Origin: Maricaulis salignorans | GTDB lineage: Bacteria; Pseudomonadota; Alphaproteobacteria; Caulobacterales; Maricaulaceae | Assembly: GCF_900103475.1 (NCBI RefSeq) | Contig: NZ_FNHG01000003.1 | Coordinates: 164,254-228,253, forward strand | Length of the DNA stretch: 64,000 nucleotides | Reading direction: 5' to 3' | Shown here: piece after piece, positions 45,381 to 54,300 of the stretch | Numbering within the stretch: the first letter of the stretch is position 1 | Layout: each line of letters starts with the position of its first letter | Translations under genes and position numbers: made by a program | The notes under the pieces: model-generated | The model's input: the letters and a program-made list of their open reading frames with translations, nothing else | What the model was told of the DNA's origin: nothing | The model's database searches: none

Positions 45381-47432
45381 ATGATCACGCGTTGTTTTTC
45401 AGCGTTACTGCTTCCAGCCCTGCTGTCGCTGGGTCTTGCCCTGCCCGCGCAGGCCCAGACCCCGACCCCGCGCATGCGGCCGGAACCCCATAATTACTCT
45501 TCCTATCTCAGCGACGGCGATTTCGCGCTGTTCCGCCAGGGGCTCGATGCCGCCGATGACGAGGATTGGGCGCTGGTCGCCGAGACCCGCCTGCGTCTTA
45601 GCGACACAGCGGCGCGAAGCGTGCTGTTATGGCGCACCGTGCTCAGCGATCCACGGGCCAGTTTCCTGGAACTCAACCTCGCCCTCGATGAACTCGACAA
45701 CTGGCCGCGCGACAGCTTCATCCGCGCCGAGGCCGAGGCGAAAATCACCGATTCCGGGCTCAGCGCCCCCTTCATCATCAACTGGTTCGTCGATAATCCA
45801 CCGACAACCGGTCGCGGCCAGATCGCCTATGCCGAAGCCCTTCTGGCCGATGGCCGTATCGAGGAGGGTGAAAGCCTGCTGCGCGAAACCTGGCGCGCGG
45901 AATACCTGCCGCTGAGCGTCCAGAGCGCCGTCCATCGCGATCATGGCTCCGTCCTGACCGCCGACGATCACCAGGCCCGGATTGACTATCTGATCTGGTC
46001 CAACCAGACCTCCGCCGCCCGGCGCGTCCTGCCCTTGCTGCAGGGCACGGATCGCGACCTCGCGGATGCCCGCCTGCGCCTGGCCGGACGCCAGAGCGGT
46101 GTCGAGCGCGCCGTCAACCGCATTCCGGTGAGCCTGCAATCCGATCCTGGCCTGACCTATGAGCGCGCCCGCTGGCGCCGCCGTGCCGGCATGACCGACA
46201 CCGTCCTGCCGCTCTTGCTGCAATTGCCCGATGCCCATGCCAATCCCAATGCGCTGGGCCTGATGTGGACCGAGCGCAAGTTGATGATCCTCAACCTGAT
46301 CCGCGATCAGGACTTCGTGACCGCCTATCAGTTGGCGCGGGCCAATGGCATGGATTCGGGCGGCGATTTCGCCGATGCGGAATTCATCGCCGGCTGGCTC
46401 GCCCTGGTGCATCTCAATGAGCCGGACCAGGCGATGGAGCATTTCACGCATCTGCGCGACAATGTCGGCACCCCGGTCTCGCTCTCGCGCGCCGCCTACT
46501 GGATGGCCCGCGCCGCCGATGATGCCGGCAATCCGGAACTCGCCGCGACCTATTATGCCGAGGCCGGCGTGCACTCGACTGCCTATTACGGTCAGCTCGC
46601 CCTGGCCCAGCTCTCCGACGCGCCGAACGCCTTCTCGCTGGAACGCGAGCCGGAGCCAAGCGATGAGCAACGGATCGCCTTCGAATCCCGCCCGGAAATC
46701 CGCGCCATGCGCCTGCTCGCCGAGCAGGGCGAGGAGTATTATTTCCGCCTCTTCATGTACCGGCTCGACGACCAGGTCGAAGATCCGGTCGAGGGCGTCT
46801 TGCTGGCCAATCTCGCGAATGAATATCTGCAGATGCGCCAGGCCGTGCGGGCCGCAAAACAGGCGCGCCTACGTGGTATCATCCTGCCACAGAGCGCCTA
46901 TCCAACCATCAGCCTGCCGCAAACCAGCGGTGGACGTCCGGAAGACGCGCTGGTGCATTCCGTGATCCGCCAGGAAACCGAATTCGCCCAGGACGCCGTC
47001 AGCGGCGCCGGTGCGCGCGGCATGATGCAGATGATGCCCGCCACCGCCCAGGCGACGGCCCGTTCAATGGGCGCGCCCTATCGCTTCAACTGGCTGACCG
47101 ATGACCGCGACTATAATCTCACCCTGGGCATGCACCATCTCGAGGAGGTCGTCGATCAGTATGACGGCTCCTATATCCTCGCCCTGGTGGCCTATAATGC
47201 CGGCCCTCACCGCGCCAATCGCTGGATCGAGAATTATGGCGACCCACGTGATCCCGATATCGATCCGATCGACTGGGTCGAGAGCATCCCCTTCTCTGAA
47301 ACCCGCAATTACGTGATGCGCGTGCTGGAGAATGTGCAGGTCTACCGCACCCGCCTGATCGATGATGCCCCGACGCCGCTGATGATTGACCAGGATCTGC
47401 GACGCGGATCGCCGGCAACGGTGCCGGAATAG
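45381..47432 (+). CDS. Soluble lytic murein transglycosylase
   Basis: A 683-residue periplasmic enzyme that cleaves peptidoglycan to 1,6-anhydro-muropeptides. A signal peptide spans about 1-26 (ending AQAQ). An alpha-helical superhelical U-domain covers roughly 40-500, as in Slt70. The catalytic domain starts with HSVIRQETEFAQDAVSGAGARGMMQMMPATA (around 535-565), where the Glu of RQETEF is catalytic, and ALVAYNAGPHRANRWIENYG follows. The ATG at 45381 begins the signal peptide; an upstream extension would mask it. Confidence 0.94.
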   Translation: MITRCFSALLLPALLSLGLALPAQAQTPTPRMRPEPHNYSSYLSDGDFALFRQGLDAADDEDWALVAETRLRLSDTAARSVLLWRTVLSDPRASFLELNLALDELDNWPRDSFIRAEAEAKITDSGLSAPFIINWFVDNPPTTGRGQIAYAEALLADGRIEEGESLLRETWRAEYLPLSVQSAVHRDHGSVLTADDHQARIDYLIWSNQTSAARRVLPLLQGTDRDLADARLRLAGRQSGVERAVNRIPVSLQSDPGLTYERARWRRRAGMTDTVLPLLLQLPDAHANPNALGLMWTERKLMILNLIRDQDFVTAYQLARANGMDSGGDFADAEFIAGWLALVHLNEPDQAMEHFTHLRDNVGTPVSLSRAAYWMARAADDAGNPELAATYYAEAGVHSTAYYGQLALAQLSDAPNAFSLEREPEPSDEQRIAFESRPEIRAMRLLAEQGEEYYFRLFMYRLDDQVEDPVEGVLLANLANEYLQMRQAVRAAKQARLRGIILPQSAYPTISLPQTSGGRPEDALVHSVIRQETEFAQDAVSGAGARGMMQMMPATAQATARSMGAPYRFNWLTDDRDYNLTLGMHHLEEVVDQYDGSYILALVAYNAGPHRANRWIENYGDPRDPDIDPIDWVESIPFSETRNYVMRVLENVQVYRTRLIDDAPTPLMIDQDLRRGSPATVPE

Positions 47433-47487
47433 GCGGGAAGAACTTCGGCCAACCTGATTGATCGGCCCGTAACTCGGCCAGCGCACG

Positions 47488-48798
47488 TCAGGCAGACGCC
47501 GCGAAGACGGACCAGCGATCGGTAATGGCCCCGCCGTCATAGACCGCGATATCGCCGAATTGCAGAAAGACGGCTTCACTCTGGCTTGGCCGGAAGAAGA
47601 CGAAATCATCGGGCGCGATATCCAGCCCGGTGCCCGCATTGAGCATTTCCTGATTGCTCGAACGGCCGAAGGTCTCGTTGAAGGCCAGTCCGGGTGGATC
47701 GACCGGGTGGGCGAGCCAGTGACCGCCATAGATGAAAACGGTTTCAGCGCGATTGGGATCCCACAACCGCATGGCCGGTCCGGCGAATTCAATCCCCGGA
47801 ATGCGCACGCCCGCTGCCGTCTTGAGAACCGGGGTTGCGATAAAGGCCGCCGGTTGATGCGGGGCCAGAAGCTCGGTGTCGAAATCGGTGGGTTTCACCA
47901 GCGCCGACCCGACGGACACCTCATTGGCGATATGGGTGTCGTGGTAAAGGCGATAGGTCGGGCTACCCGCCGCATTGCGGGTGATGGCCGCCATGGCATC
48001 GGCATCAAACACCGTCGCGGCAATCTCCAAAGCCTCGTTATAGGCTTGCCAGGCTGAAGCGCGGGCGCGATCGCGCAGGCCGAAAGCCTTGGGCAAGGCG
48101 GGGATATGCGGCTCATAACCCATGAAGCCGGCAAACCGCAGATTCGGGTTGTCCCGGAGCGTTTCCAGCGCCGTGCGCAGAGTTTCGCCGGCCACAAAAC
48201 CGCCCCGGTGAAGGCCGACATCGAGCTCGATATTGATCCGCAGAACCACATCCCGGCTGGCGGCGAGCTCTCCATACTGGGCCAGGCGGGCCGGCGTATC
48301 GATCAGCCATTGCACCCGCTGGGCCGCACCGTCCGGGGCCGCATCCGATCCGTCGAAACAGGTCGCGGCCGCGGCGACCGGTAGCGGTTTTCCGAGCAAT
48401 TGATCGGTGTCGGGCATGCGCGTCATCAGACTCTTGAGCATGGGCAGGTTGAACGTCATCAGACGGTGCGTGCCCGAACGCTGGCGTACATGCTCGATCA
48501 GGCCTGGCGACGGCAGGGATTTCGTGACGATGCGATAGCCCATCCCGGCCGGAAGCGCGGCCATCAGCGTGTCGATATTCGCGTTCAGCCGCGCCTTGTC
48601 CACGACCAGTGTCGGGGTCGTGATCCCGGCGCCGATCAGTGCCGATTGCAGGTTGAGGAAATAGCCATCGCGTGGACCGCTGTGATCGCGGGGCCGCGCC
48701 AGTGCTGCCGCACTGACAGCGGCCAGACCCGCACCGCCGATAATGAGGCGGCGCCGGGTCAGGTTGTTCTTGATGCGTGCTGCCAGGGTTTCAGACAT
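47488..48798 (-). CDS. Exported fold-III PLP enzyme (alanine racemase-N / D-serine dehydratase-like)
   Basis: A 436-residue protein. The N-terminus NNLTRRRLIIGGAGLAAVSAAALA has a twin-arginine pattern, which fits a cofactor-loaded protein exported folded. Residues 60-310 form a fold-III PLP barrel: TPTLVVDKARLNANIDTL, the PLP-lysine segment YRIVTKSLPSPGLIEH (near 95) and INIELDVGLHRGGF (near 200). The C-terminal domain resembles D-serine dehydratase/D-threonine aldolase, but the usual metal-binding His-x-Cys region reads RPSQSEAVFLQFGD. Substrate unknown; racemase, aldolase or dehydratase are all possible. It overlaps the lactone oxidase gene upstream by 8 bases. Confidence 0.85.
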   Translation of the reverse strand: MSETLAARIKNNLTRRRLIIGGAGLAAVSAAALARPRDHSGPRDGYFLNLQSALIGAGITTPTLVVDKARLNANIDTLMAALPAGMGYRIVTKSLPSPGLIEHVRQRSGTHRLMTFNLPMLKSLMTRMPDTDQLLGKPLPVAAAATCFDGSDAAPDGAAQRVQWLIDTPARLAQYGELAASRDVVLRINIELDVGLHRGGFVAGETLRTALETLRDNPNLRFAGFMGYEPHIPALPKAFGLRDRARASAWQAYNEALEIAATVFDADAMAAITRNAAGSPTYRLYHDTHIANEVSVGSALVKPTDFDTELLAPHQPAAFIATPVLKTAAGVRIPGIEFAGPAMRLWDPNRAETVFIYGGHWLAHPVDPPGLAFNETFGRSSNQEMLNAGTGLDIAPDDFVFFRPSQSEAVFLQFGDIAVYDGGAITDRWSVFAASA

Positions 48799-50218
48799 CA
48801 GCTTCCTCACCAAACAGCGTCGCGAGATGCGGGTTGAGGAATTTCCCCTCCGGATCGAGCTCGCGGCGCAATGCGTTGAAATCGCCCAGTCTCGGATAGA
48901 GGGCGCTGAGCTCACCCCCATTCATGTCGTGCAATTTGCCCCAGTGCGGGCGCCCGCCATAACACCGGAAGACGGGGCCGATCTCGCTGAGCAGATAGCG
49001 ATAGTCTTCGGTATTGGCGGCATGCACGGCAATGGATATGTCGCTGGCGCTCTTGAAGGGTGACAGCCAGGCATCATCACCGCGCACGAAGCGCACTTCC
49101 ATCGGAAAGAAGGCGTCCTTGTGTCGCTCGAGGATCGCCAACACTTCACGCACAGCGGCGAGCCCGTTTTCGTGCGGCAGATGGTATTCCGTTTCGTTGA
49201 ACTTGGTGACCCGGCTGGTCGACAGGAGACGCCAGGATTTGTCGGTATAGTCCTCCATCATCCCGGGCCGGATCTGCGTGCCGGCAATCCAGCGCCGCAG
49301 CCGGGGCGACCAGCCGAACATGTCGCGCAACTGGCGCAGGCTGGCGAGTGAGTCCTCATCCTCGCTCGGTGCACGGCCCTCCGGCTCCCCGTCGAACAGG
49401 TCATGGGCAATGGCGGCAGCGAAGCCGGTATGGGGAAGGCAATAGAATTCGAAATTGCGGTGCTCACGCGACAGGGTCTCGGCCTGGTCGAGCAGGTTTT
49501 CCACCCGGTCGACCCAGACCCGGCGGCGCAGCGCGAAGGCATCGGTAACGCGCAGCGTGTAGCGGGTGATCACGCCGAGCGCGCCCAGCGAGACCTTTCC
49601 GGCCGCGAACAGATCGGGATGGCTGTCAGCGGTCACGTCCAGAATCGCGCCCTGCGGGGTCACCAGGCGAAAGCCGAGGACCGCCTCGTGCAGGGCCGGC
49701 AGATCGCGCCCGGTTCCATGGGTTGCCGTGGCAAAAGAACCGGCCAGTGTCTGGACCGCAATGTCGGGCAGATTGGGCAGGGCCAGGCCGACTTCATCGA
49801 GCAGGCGCGAGGCTTGCTCGAGCCGGGTTCCCGCGCCCATCGTCACGGTCCGCGCCTGGCTGTCATGGGAGACCAGGCCCGACAGGCGGCCGATATCAAT
49901 CATCACGCCATCCGTTGGCGCCAGCGCGGTGAAAGAATGCCCGGCCCCGACCGGGCGGACGGAGCCATGCGTGTTGCGGATCAGCGCCGCCAGCTCGTCC
50001 TCACTGGCGGGGCTGGCGATTTGCCGCGGCATCGCCGATTGCAGCCCCGACCAGTTGCGCCAGACCGGTCCGCCTGGCGAGCTCGCGGGGGCCGGGATCA
50101 CCCCCTCCGGGGCCTCGAAGGATTTTGCCGACCAGGCCAGGTGCGACCCCATCGGATAGGCCACCGCCAGGGCGGCCGCGGCAGCGCCGAGTTTGAGAAC
50201 CGTGCGTCGCGTCGCCAT
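48791..50218 (-). CDS. Exported covalent-FAD oxidase, D-arabinono-1,4-lactone oxidase type
   Basis: A 475-residue flavoprotein. MATRRTVLKLGAAAAALAVAYP is a Tat-type signal. The VAO/PCMH FAD domain (about 60-230) contains RPVGAGHSFTALAPTDG, whose GHS His is the covalent FAD position, and FATATHGTGRDLPAL. The C-terminal ALO domain ends with GGRPHWGKLHD and YPRLGDFNALRRELDPEGKFLNPHL. Family members oxidise aldonolactones or sugar alcohols with oxygen or cytochrome c. Here a cytochrome c gene ends exactly where this one starts, which points to cytochrome-linked dehydrogenation in the periplasm. The stop overlaps the exported PLP enzyme gene. Confidence 0.9.
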   Translation of the reverse strand: MATRRTVLKLGAAAAALAVAYPMGSHLAWSAKSFEAPEGVIPAPASSPGGPVWRNWSGLQSAMPRQIASPASEDELAALIRNTHGSVRPVGAGHSFTALAPTDGVMIDIGRLSGLVSHDSQARTVTMGAGTRLEQASRLLDEVGLALPNLPDIAVQTLAGSFATATHGTGRDLPALHEAVLGFRLVTPQGAILDVTADSHPDLFAAGKVSLGALGVITRYTLRVTDAFALRRRVWVDRVENLLDQAETLSREHRNFEFYCLPHTGFAAAIAHDLFDGEPEGRAPSEDEDSLASLRQLRDMFGWSPRLRRWIAGTQIRPGMMEDYTDKSWRLLSTSRVTKFNETEYHLPHENGLAAVREVLAILERHKDAFFPMEVRFVRGDDAWLSPFKSASDISIAVHAANTEDYRYLLSEIGPVFRCYGGRPHWGKLHDMNGGELSALYPRLGDFNALRRELDPEGKFLNPHLATLFGEEADV

Positions 50219-50638
50219 TTATTCGGCCTCCCCGGCATTACCGTTTGTTGTTGCCATGAAGCGGATCAGGTCTTCGAAATCGGCATCGTCGCAATCCAGG
50301 CACATGCCCATCGCCGGCATGGCGCCCAGACCGCTCCGGGTGTGTTCAACCAGCACATCCAGACCCTGCGCCAGGCGCCGGTCCCATTCCGCGCCATGCC
50401 CGGCCAGGGGGGCGCCTGAATCGACATAGGCGTGGCAGGAACGGCAGGAGCGATCATAGATACCGGCCAGCGCCGCGTCGGGAGGCACGAGCATTTCCGC
50501 CCGTGCGGTAATCGCCGCGGAGGGTGGCACAGACGTGCTGGCGGCCGGCATGGCATCGGGCCGGGAACAGGCCCCCATCACCAGAAGGAGGAGCACGGCG
50601 GCGCACGGGCCCACCCGATTGATCCAAGACGCTGGCAT
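50219..50638 (-). CDS. Mono-heme cytochrome c lipoprotein
   Basis: A 139-residue protein. A signal segment ends in VMGACSRPD, a lipobox with the lipidated Cys at about residue 24, so it is membrane-tethered in the periplasm. A single heme motif, CRSCH, lies near residue 69, and MGMC near 110 offers a Met as the sixth ligand. GGAGGT lies 6-11 bases before the ATG at 50638. Its stop is directly followed by the oxidase start, and it is the first gene of the three-gene operon. It is the likely electron acceptor of the flavoprotein. Confidence 0.85.
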   Translation of the reverse strand: MPASWINRVGPCAAVLLLLVMGACSRPDAMPAASTSVPPSAAITARAEMLVPPDAALAGIYDRSCRSCHAYVDSGAPLAGHGAEWDRRLAQGLDVLVEHTRSGLGAMPAMGMCLDCDDADFEDLIRFMATTNGNAGEAE

Positions 50639-50653
50639 GGCGACCTCCAAAAC

Positions 50654-50669
50654 AGTAGTCATTGCTACT
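50654..50669. promoter_or_regulatory. Putative TetR operator between divergent genes
   Basis: AGTAG, six bases, CTACT form a perfect inverted repeat 16 bp long in the 88-base gap between the cytochrome c and TetR genes. Surrounding A and T runs add partial symmetry. Position and symmetry fit a site at which the adjacent TetR protein would control both directions. Confidence 0.5.
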
Positions 50670-50726
50670 TTTTGTGATAAAGCTCGTCCGGTCAAGCGAG
50701 AAAATAAACAAAGCGAAATCGAACCC

Positions 50727-51332
50727 ATGCCAAAGCCGTCCCACCTCCCCCTGCCCAAGCAGGCCCGCGCCCGGGCGACCTATCGCGCCTTGATGCTGGC
50801 CGCGGCCGAACAACTCGCCGAGGGCGGTCTGGAGGCGCTCACCACCAATGGGATCGTGGCGCGCGCCGGCCTCTCACCGCCGGCCTTCTACCGGTATTTC
50901 CAGGACAAATTCGATATCCTGCAACGCCTGGCGCGGGAGCTGATGCAGGCGCAGAACGACCAGATCGCGCCCATCCTGCAGAGCCAGAGGCTGGACTTGC
51001 CGGCCTTGATCGCCCTGTTGCGCGCGACCGTCGATGTGACCCGGAGCTATCCGGGCGGGGCCGCACTTTTGCGCGCGATGCGGGCGGACCCGCAATTGCA
51101 GGCTATTCGCCTGAAATCGCACCGCGGTGTCGCAAGCGGCCTGGCCCGGCAATTGAACGGCCTCAATCTCGACCTCTCCGACGAGGCCGCCTACCGCCGC
51201 GCCCGACTGGCCGTGGAAATAGGCTATGCCGCAGTAGAACTGATCTTCGAGGACCCGCCGGACAGTGAAGCCGACATCCTGAAACAGACAGCCCGCGCCA
51301 TCCTGGCCTTCGCGGACAGCCCGGAAAGCTGA
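50727..51332 (+). CDS. TetR-family transcriptional regulator
   Basis: A 201-residue regulator. The DNA-binding domain (about 15-65) has ARATYRALMLAAAEQLAEGG, LTTNGIVARAGLSPPAFYRYFQDKFDILQRL, the classic helix-turn-helix of TetR. The C-terminal ligand domain (about 80-195) is not assignable to a ligand. The ATG at 50727 is used; longer frames run through the operator region. It is divergent from the cytochrome/oxidase/PLP operon, which it most likely represses until an inducing ligand binds. Confidence 0.9.
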   Translation: MPKPSHLPLPKQARARATYRALMLAAAEQLAEGGLEALTTNGIVARAGLSPPAFYRYFQDKFDILQRLARELMQAQNDQIAPILQSQRLDLPALIALLRATVDVTRSYPGGAALLRAMRADPQLQAIRLKSHRGVASGLARQLNGLNLDLSDEAAYRRARLAVEIGYAAVELIFEDPPDSEADILKQTARAILAFADSPES

Positions 51333-51339
51333 ACGCCCC

Positions 51340-52332
51340 TCAGCCCAGCTCCAGCGCCCGCGCAAACACCGCCCGGTCGACATTGCCGCCGGTGGCCAGC
51401 ACGCACACCGTCTTGCCGGCGACATCCAGCTTGCCGGACAGCACACCGGCCAGGGCGACGACGGCGCCCGGTTCGATCACGATCTTGAAGTGGCGCCAGG
51501 CGAAAGCCATTGCGGCCAGAACTTCATCATCGCTGACGGCGACGCCGCCGCTTAGCTGACGGGCATTGAGCTGCCAGGTCAGTTCGCCGGGCGTCGGCGT
51601 GATGATGGCGTCGCAGATCGAACCCGTCAGGCGCGCATTGGCGACACGCTCGCCGGCCTCGAGCGAGCGGCGGTGATCATCGAACTCCGCCGGTTCAGCG
51701 GCCCAGATCTGCGCGTCCGGGTGGGCGTGTTTGACCGCCAGCCCGGTGCCGGCGATCAGCCCGCCGCCACCGGCCGGGGCCGCGACGATGTCGGGCGCCA
51801 GGCCAAGCCCGGCCATTTCCTCGACCATTTCCAGCCCCGCCGTGCCCTGGCCGGCAATGATGAAGCGATCCTCATAGGGCGGCACAAGGATGCGCCCCTC
51901 CTCGGCCGCGATACGGGCACCGATCGCCTCGCGCGACTCGCTGACGCGGTCATACGTCACCACCTTGCCGCCCCAGAAGCGCACGCCCTCGACCTTGGCG
52001 GCGGGCGCATCGGTCGGCATCAATATGGTGGCATGCGTGCCCACCAGCCGCGCCGCCGCGGCCACGCCCTGTGCATGATTGCCGGAACTATAGGCGATGA
52101 CACCGCGCTGTTTTTCCTCGGCATTCAGCCGGGAGATACGATTATAGGCGCCGCGAAACTTGAACGATCCGGTGCGCTGCAGGCATTCGGCCTTCACGAA
52201 GATGCGGGCACCGACTTGTTCATCGAGGACATCATTGCGCAGCAGCGGCGTCCGCACCGCATGACCGGCCAATCGCTGCGCCGCATCAAGAATATCGCTG
52301 TGGCCAGGCAGGTTGAACACCGGTGATGACAT
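51340..52332 (-). CDS. Threonine dehydratase-like PLP enzyme (fold II)
   Basis: A 330-residue fold-II enzyme: threonine/serine dehydratase or a serine/threo-3-hydroxyaspartate type. The PLP Lys is in RTGSFKFRGAYNR (about 49-61), SSGNHAQGVAAAA lies near 82-94, the phosphate-binding AGGGGLIAGTG near 178-188 and VLATGGNVDRAVF ends the protein. There is no regulatory ACT domain, so it is the short, biodegradative or serine-racemase-like type. It is convergent with tetR, 7 bases apart, and divergent from the acyl-CoA ligase gene. Confidence 0.87.
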   Translation of the reverse strand: MSSPVFNLPGHSDILDAAQRLAGHAVRTPLLRNDVLDEQVGARIFVKAECLQRTGSFKFRGAYNRISRLNAEEKQRGVIAYSSGNHAQGVAAAARLVGTHATILMPTDAPAAKVEGVRFWGGKVVTYDRVSESREAIGARIAAEEGRILVPPYEDRFIIAGQGTAGLEMVEEMAGLGLAPDIVAAPAGGGGLIAGTGLAVKHAHPDAQIWAAEPAEFDDHRRSLEAGERVANARLTGSICDAIITPTPGELTWQLNARQLSGGVAVSDDEVLAAMAFAWRHFKIVIEPGAVVALAGVLSGKLDVAGKTVCVLATGGNVDRAVFARALELG

Positions 52333-52496
52333 CGTGCAAACACTCCAGATCAGGCCGCAACCGGCCGCCAAACACATGCAAAACGCATAGGCATTTCAGC
52401 TCCGCCGCGCAAAGGGATTGCGCCGCGACGCGGGAAGCCTTTTGATAAGAAAAAAACAAACACTGCGAAACTGGTTGATATCCAAGGGGAGACAGA

Positions 52497-54140
52497 ATGA
52501 CCTTGCGCGCACACATGATGGAACGTCCGTTGATGATTTCGGACATTCTGGCCCACGCCGCCCGATGCCATGGCGATCAGGAGATTGTCACCCGCTTGCC
52601 GGAAAGCGGTCAGATCCACCGCCAGGGCTATGCCGCCACCCACCAGCGCACCAAGCAATTGGCCAATGCGCTGATCAAAAAGCTGAAAGTGCGCGAAGGC
52701 GACCGCGTTGCCACCATTGCGTGGAATTCCCACCGCCATTTCGAACTTTATTACGCGGTGTCGGGAATCGGTTCGGTGATCCACACGGTCAATCCGCGCC
52801 TCGATCCGAAGCAATTGATCTGGATGCTCGACCACGCCCAGTCGAAAGTCGTCTTCTTCGACAAGACCTTTGCGCCGCTGATCGATGCGATTTCGAAACA
52901 CTGCAAGTCGGTGCGCCATTGGGTGCTGATGACCGATGCCAGCCACAAGGATGGCGTGGCCACCAAATGCCAGAGCTACGAGGAATTGATCGCCGATCAG
53001 AGCACGCAATATGAGTGGCCGATGTTCGACGAGAACACCGCCGCCGGCCTGTGCTACACATCGGGCACGACCGGGGACCCCAAGGGCGTGCTGTATTCAC
53101 ACCGCTCCAATGTCCTGCACGCCCTCGCCTGCTCGGCCTCCGACGTGATCGGCGTCGGCGCGCGCGGCACGCTTCTGCCGGTGGTGCCCATGTTCCACGT
53201 CAATGCCTGGGGCATCCCCTATGCCGCGCCGATGAATGGCGCCAAGCTGGTCATGCCGGGCGCCCAGATGGACGGACCAAGCATTCACGAGCTGATCGAG
53301 AGCGAAGGCGTCAATTACGTCGCCGGCGTGCCGACCGTCTGGCTTGGCCTGCTGCAATACCTGCAGAAGAGCGGCAAGCGCATCGACAGCGTCGAACGGG
53401 TTCTGATCGGTGGGTCGGCATTGCCCGAAGCCCTGCTTCGCGCCTATGAAGACGAGTATGGCGTGGTGATGCAGCAAGGCTGGGGCATGACGGAAATGAG
53501 CCCGCTGGGCACCGTCAACAATCTCCTGCCCAAGCATGACGCGCTCGACCGCGAAGCCCAGATCAAGGTCAAGCTGAAACAGGGCCGGCTGGTCTTTGGT
53601 GTCGGCATGCGTATCGTCAATGATGATGGCGAGGAATTGCCCTGGGACGGCAAGTCATCGGGCCATGTCCAGGTCCAGGGTCCCTGGATCGCCTCCTCCT
53701 ATTATCGCGGCGCCGGTGCCGAGAGCTTTACCGATGATGGCTGGTTCAAGACCGGTGACGTGGCCTATCTCGACGGCGATGGCTTCATGACCATCACGGA
53801 CCGCTCCAAGGACGTCATCAAGACCGGCGGCGAATGGATTTCATCGATCGATCTGGAAAATGCCGCGATGGGGCATCCCTCCGTTGGCATGGCGGCCGCC
53901 TTCGGCATGCCGCATCCGAAATGGCAGGAACGCCCCCTGATGGTGGTCCAGCTCAAGGAAGGGGCCGAGCCTGACGCAGCCTCGATCATCGAATACCTTC
54001 GCGGCCAGGTCCCCAAATGGTGGTTGCCCGATGCAGTGGAATTCATCGAGGAAATGCCGATCGGCGCGACCGGCAAGATCCTCAAGACCAAGTTGCGCGA
54101 GATTTATGCCGGCTATGAATTTCCCCCCGTTGATGGCTAG
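52497..54140 (+). CDS. Acyl-CoA ligase (fatty-acid CoA ligase family)
   Basis: A 547-residue adenylate-forming enzyme. The ATP/AMP motif CYTSGTTGDPKGVLYSH lies at about 185-201, VVPMFHVNAWGIPYA at about 223-237, QQGWGMTEMSPLGTVNNL near 325-342 and the hinge/Lys regions GWFKTGDVAYLDGDGFMTITDRSKDVIK and GATGKILKTKLRE near the end. Such proteins activate medium- or long-chain fatty acids; chain length is not predictable. A strong hairpin terminator follows. Confidence 0.93.
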   Translation: MTLRAHMMERPLMISDILAHAARCHGDQEIVTRLPESGQIHRQGYAATHQRTKQLANALIKKLKVREGDRVATIAWNSHRHFELYYAVSGIGSVIHTVNPRLDPKQLIWMLDHAQSKVVFFDKTFAPLIDAISKHCKSVRHWVLMTDASHKDGVATKCQSYEELIADQSTQYEWPMFDENTAAGLCYTSGTTGDPKGVLYSHRSNVLHALACSASDVIGVGARGTLLPVVPMFHVNAWGIPYAAPMNGAKLVMPGAQMDGPSIHELIESEGVNYVAGVPTVWLGLLQYLQKSGKRIDSVERVLIGGSALPEALLRAYEDEYGVVMQQGWGMTEMSPLGTVNNLLPKHDALDREAQIKVKLKQGRLVFGVGMRIVNDDGEELPWDGKSSGHVQVQGPWIASSYYRGAGAESFTDDGWFKTGDVAYLDGDGFMTITDRSKDVIKTGGEWISSIDLENAAMGHPSVGMAAAFGMPHPKWQERPLMVVQLKEGAEPDAASIIEYLRGQVPKWWLPDAVEFIEEMPIGATGKILKTKLREIYAGYEFPPVDG

Positions 54141-54165
54141 CGCCTGACAGGGACACTCAGAACGG

Positions 54166-54195
54166 ACAGGCCCCGGCGAGACTGCCGGGGCCTGT
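54166..54195 (+). terminator. Rho-independent terminator of the acyl-CoA ligase gene
   Basis: ACAGGCCCCGGC (54166-54177) pairs perfectly with GCCGGGGCCTGT (54184-54195) around GAGACT, followed by TTGTGTT. It starts 25 bases past the ligase stop. Confidence 0.9.
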
Positions 54196-54241
54196 TTGTG
54201 TTGGGCGGGACGCGAGCGCGCATAATCCCGCCCCGGACATA

Positions 54242-54287
54242 TTGCGTGAATGGGCGGCGCGGCATAACTTCATATCGAAAGTCGATA
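54242..54287 (+). promoter_or_regulatory. Promoter with operator-like palindrome upstream of immunity-type gene
   Basis: TTGCGT (54242-54247) and TAACTT (54265-54270) are 17 bases apart. Right after the -10 lies TATCGA-AAG-TCGATA (54273-54287), a perfect inverted repeat covering the expected transcription start, 13 bases before the ATG. A repressor bound here would block initiation. Confidence 0.45.
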
Positions 54288-54300
54288 AGGACACTTTGAT

